DNA of 7,896 nt from assembly GCA_964641715.1 (NCBI GenBank), contig CAZXMB010000139.1:1-7896 (forward strand), given 5' to 3'. The translations under genes were made by a program, and so were the position numbers. Below the pieces are notes generated by a model. That model did no database searches, was not told the DNA's origin, and saw only the letters and a list, made by a program, of their open reading frames with translations. Positions 6,134 to 7,896 of this stretch are shown in pieces. The DNA is from CAZXMB01 sp964641715 (GTDB taxonomy: Bacteria > Desulfobacterota > BSN033 > UBA1163). Position 1 is the stretch's first letter. Each line of letters begins with the position of its first letter.

Positions 6134-7284
6134 AGAAAAGGGCGGATATCGTTATCATTGGAGGAGGAGTGATTGGCCTGAGCATTGCCTATCATCTCGT
6201 CCGGAAAAGGGCAGGGAGGATCATCCTCTTTGAGAAGGGGCAGTTGGGTGAAGGATCGACAAGCCGTTGTGTTGGAGGGATCCGGACCCAATTCTCCACA
6301 GAGATCAACATCCGTTTCTCTCTTGAGTCCATCAAGACCTTCGAACATTTTGAAGAGGAGTTTGGTATTGATCCGGAATTTAAAAGAATTGGGTACCTCT
6401 TTTTAGCGGCCACGGAATCCGAGATGAAGGTCTTTAGGGAGAACATGGACCTCCAGAAGAGGTTCGATATTCCTGTGGAATTACTGGACCCCGATGAGAT
6501 AAGGACAAGGTGGCCTTACCTCACATCAGATGATATCGTGGGCGGAACCTTCTGCTCCCGGGATGGATATGCAGGGCCCAGTGAGGTTCTCACGGGGTTT
6601 GCCAATGGGGCCAAAAGGGCAGGAGTTGAGGTCCATGAAGGGGAAGAAGTCAGGGAGATCCTATTCCAAAGTGGAAAAGTCCAGGGGGTCAGGACCGGGA
6701 AAGAAGAGGTTGAAACTCCGGTTGTGGTCAATGCAGGAGGGCCTTTTGCCTCTCTGGTGGGAGAGATGGCCCGGATCAAAATCCCTGTGAAGCCCCTCAG
6801 GAGGCAGGTTTTCGTCACCTCACCTTTTCATCTCACAGACCGGACGATCCCGCTGACAATCGATTTTCACCGGGGATGGTACTTCCGACAGGAGGTGGAC
6901 GGGATACTTCTTTCGGGCCCCTTGGATAAAGAGCCAGGGTTTAATATCCAGATTGATTATGAAGCTATGGCCGAAGCCTCGGAGAATGCAATCTACCGCG
7001 TGCCTGCTCTCGAAAAGGCTCAAATTGCCAGAGGATGGGCAGGGCTTTACGAAATCTCTCCGGACCACCATGCGATTTTAGGAAGGGTTCCTGAACTGGA
7101 AGGGTTTATTTTAGCCAATGGGTTTAGCGGCCATGGGTTCCAGCACAGCCCTGCGGTTGGAAAGGTCATTGCAGAATTGATCGTGGAAGGAGAGGCAACC
7201 ACCATTGATCTCTCTTCCCTCTCGATTGACCGTTTTAAAAAAGGAGAGTTGATCCTGGAACCGATGACCGCCTTCAAGGAGTAA
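6130..7284 (+). CDS. FAD-dependent oxidoreductase, DAO/SoxB-like family
   Basis: This 384-residue flavoenzyme belongs to the D-amino-acid oxidase/sarcosine oxidase beta-like family, which oxidises C-N bonds of amino or imino acids. The dinucleotide-binding fold is clear: GGGVIG (G11, G13, G16), with E35 (LFEKG) for the FAD ribose. Family motifs GSTSRCVGGIRTQFSTE (42-58), RGWAGLYEISPDHHAILG (301-318) and GFSGHGFQHSPAVGK (331-345) follow. The site matching the flavin-linking cysteine of monomeric sarcosine oxidase appears to be G305, and the flavin-linking histidine of the heterotetrameric beta subunit also seems absent, so FAD is probably non-covalent. No alpha, gamma or delta subunit genes lie nearby, arguing for a stand-alone enzyme, possibly a dehydrogenase. 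The ATG overlaps the racemase stop by 4 bp, and only a weak purine-rich GAGAGAAAG precedes it, consistent with coupling. Exact substrate is not identifiable. Confidence 0.9.
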   Translation: MKKRADIVIIGGGVIGLSIAYHLVRKRAGRIILFEKGQLGEGSTSRCVGGIRTQFSTEINIRFSLESIKTFEHFEEEFGIDPEFKRIGYLFLAATESEMKVFRENMDLQKRFDIPVELLDPDEIRTRWPYLTSDDIVGGTFCSRDGYAGPSEVLTGFANGAKRAGVEVHEGEEVREILFQSGKVQGVRTGKEEVETPVVVNAGGPFASLVGEMARIKIPVKPLRRQVFVTSPFHLTDRTIPLTIDFHRGWYFRQEVDGILLSGPLDKEPGFNIQIDYEAMAEASENAIYRVPALEKAQIARGWAGLYEISPDHHAILGRVPELEGFILANGFSGHGFQHSPAVGKVIAELIVEGEATTIDLSSLSIDRFKKGELILEPMTAFKE

Positions 7285-7303
7285 ATGGAGAATCCATTTC
7301 TCC
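7283..7303 (+). terminator. Small overlapping hairpins after the FAD gene
   Basis: Starting inside the TAA stop codon, AAATGGA (7283-7289) pairs with TCCATTT (7293-7299) around a 3-base loop. Alternatively GGAGAA (7287-7292) pairs with TTCTCC (7298-7303) around TCCAT. The two are mutually exclusive. The T-run CTTTTT follows only about 8-10 bases later, so termination would be inefficient at best. Confidence 0.3.
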
Positions 7304-7367
7304 TCCGCTCTTTTTACCGGAAGGCAAGGTTGAGGAGAGATGGGCGAGAGAAAATGGAGGTCAGGTG

Positions 7368-7886
7368 ATGAACCGAAAAAAGGCTTTGATGATATTGGTC
7401 CCCTTCGCCCTTTCTTTGTTATCGGCCTTTCCTTCGATGGCCATCGATAGCCAATCAAACCGGGCGACACTCAAGGGCCTTCCTGGAGTAGGCGTATTGG
7501 TGGAGAAGTTGCCTCCGGAAATTGAAAGGGAAGGCCTCAGGAGAGATCAGTTGCAGATGGACGTGGAGTCTCAACTTAAGAAAGCGGGGGTCAAGGTATT
7601 TTCAAAAGAGCAGTGCACAAGGGTTCCGGGAGAGCCCTATCTCTACATTAATTTGAATGTGAACGTCGCAAAGACTGAGAGCGGAATCTATCCTTACACG
7701 GTTGATATCATGCTGATCCAGAAGGTTTCCCTCATGAGGGATCCCAAACGGGTCACCTATGCCGTGACCTGGTCAACCGGCGGAGTGGGTTCAATCACTA
7801 AGTCCATCGTGAGTCAGCTTCAGGAGAATGTGGCGGAGGTCGTCCATGTCTTCATTCGGGCATTCTTGGATGAAAACCCGAAATAA
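7368..7886 (+). CDS. Uncharacterised secreted protein
   Basis: This 172-residue protein has a classical signal peptide: MNRKK, a hydrophobic stretch MILVPFALSLLSAF, and probable cleavage after SMA (residue 25). The mature part, about 147 residues, is soluble-looking with no transmembrane segment and one cysteine (EQCTRV). It contains GLPGVGVLVEKLPPEIE near the N-terminus, a YLYINLNVNVA strand, and a TWSTGGVG motif before an amphipathic C-terminal helix ending in FLDENPK. The pattern resembles a conserved hypothetical family that I recall from deltaproteobacteria, but I cannot name a domain or function. The start is ATG 7368, seven bases after GGAGG (7356-7360); the GTG just before it (7365) would leave only four. 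It lies 83 bp after the FAD gene and could be co-transcribed, but its secreted nature makes a shared pathway uncertain. Confidence 0.8.
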   Translation: MNRKKALMILVPFALSLLSAFPSMAIDSQSNRATLKGLPGVGVLVEKLPPEIEREGLRRDQLQMDVESQLKKAGVKVFSKEQCTRVPGEPYLYINLNVNVAKTESGIYPYTVDIMLIQKVSLMRDPKRVTYAVTWSTGGVGSITKSIVSQLQENVAEVVHVFIRAFLDENPK

Positions 7887-7896
7887 ACGGGAAATG

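Noticed and set aside
5935..6348. 137-codon antisense frame across the racemase/FAD junction
   Set aside because: It is fully antisense to two well-supported, overlapping genes and shows no domain-like pattern.

Overview
The window is a piece of a draft or scaffolded bacterial genome; it contains a run of exactly 100 Ns. Protein style, moderate GC and gene order suggest a deltaproteobacterium-like organism (Desulfobacterota or a relative), probably a metagenome-assembled genome. That placement is inferred from family resemblance, not from a phylogenetic marker analysis. Cues are the S20/MurJ gene pair, a TAXI-type TRAP transporter with fused membrane subunits, and a C-terminal secreted protein of a kind I associate with anaerobic deltaproteobacteria.

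Layout. Positions 1-222 are non-coding and hold a striking palindromic repeat (64-108). A divergent pair follows: rpsT (ribosomal protein S20, minus strand, TTG start) and murJ (lipid II flippase, plus strand), separated by only 72 bp. murJ converges on a two-gene minus-strand transport operon. Its genes are a TAXI-family solute-binding protein (4140-5114) and a fused DctQ/DctM TRAP permease (2209-4059), with a perfect 14-bp hairpin between them. A recognisable promoter lies upstream of the binding protein, right against the N gap (5179-5278). Beyond the gap, on the plus strand, an Asp/Glu-racemase-superfamily enzyme (5414-6133) overlaps by 4 bp an FAD-dependent amine/amino-acid oxidoreductase of the DAO/SoxB-like family (6130-7284). 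A small secreted protein of unknown function (7368-7886) ends the window.

How the genes may work together. rpsT and murJ are housekeeping genes. The TRAP transporter, racemase and FAD enzyme look like a small catabolic module. A periplasmic binding protein and a membrane permease would import a small organic acid or amino acid, a two-cysteine racemase would invert its stereocentre, and a stand-alone flavoenzyme would oxidise it. The racemase-oxidase link is supported by the ATGA overlap. The transporter link rests only on divergent adjacency across a gap of unknown size. I see no phage, CRISPR, IS, tRNA or rRNA feature, and nothing that is clearly a wholly new system. The most unusual items are the palindromic repeat, the intra-operon hairpin in front of a GTG start lacking a Shine-Dalgarno, and the racemase/flavoenzyme pairing.
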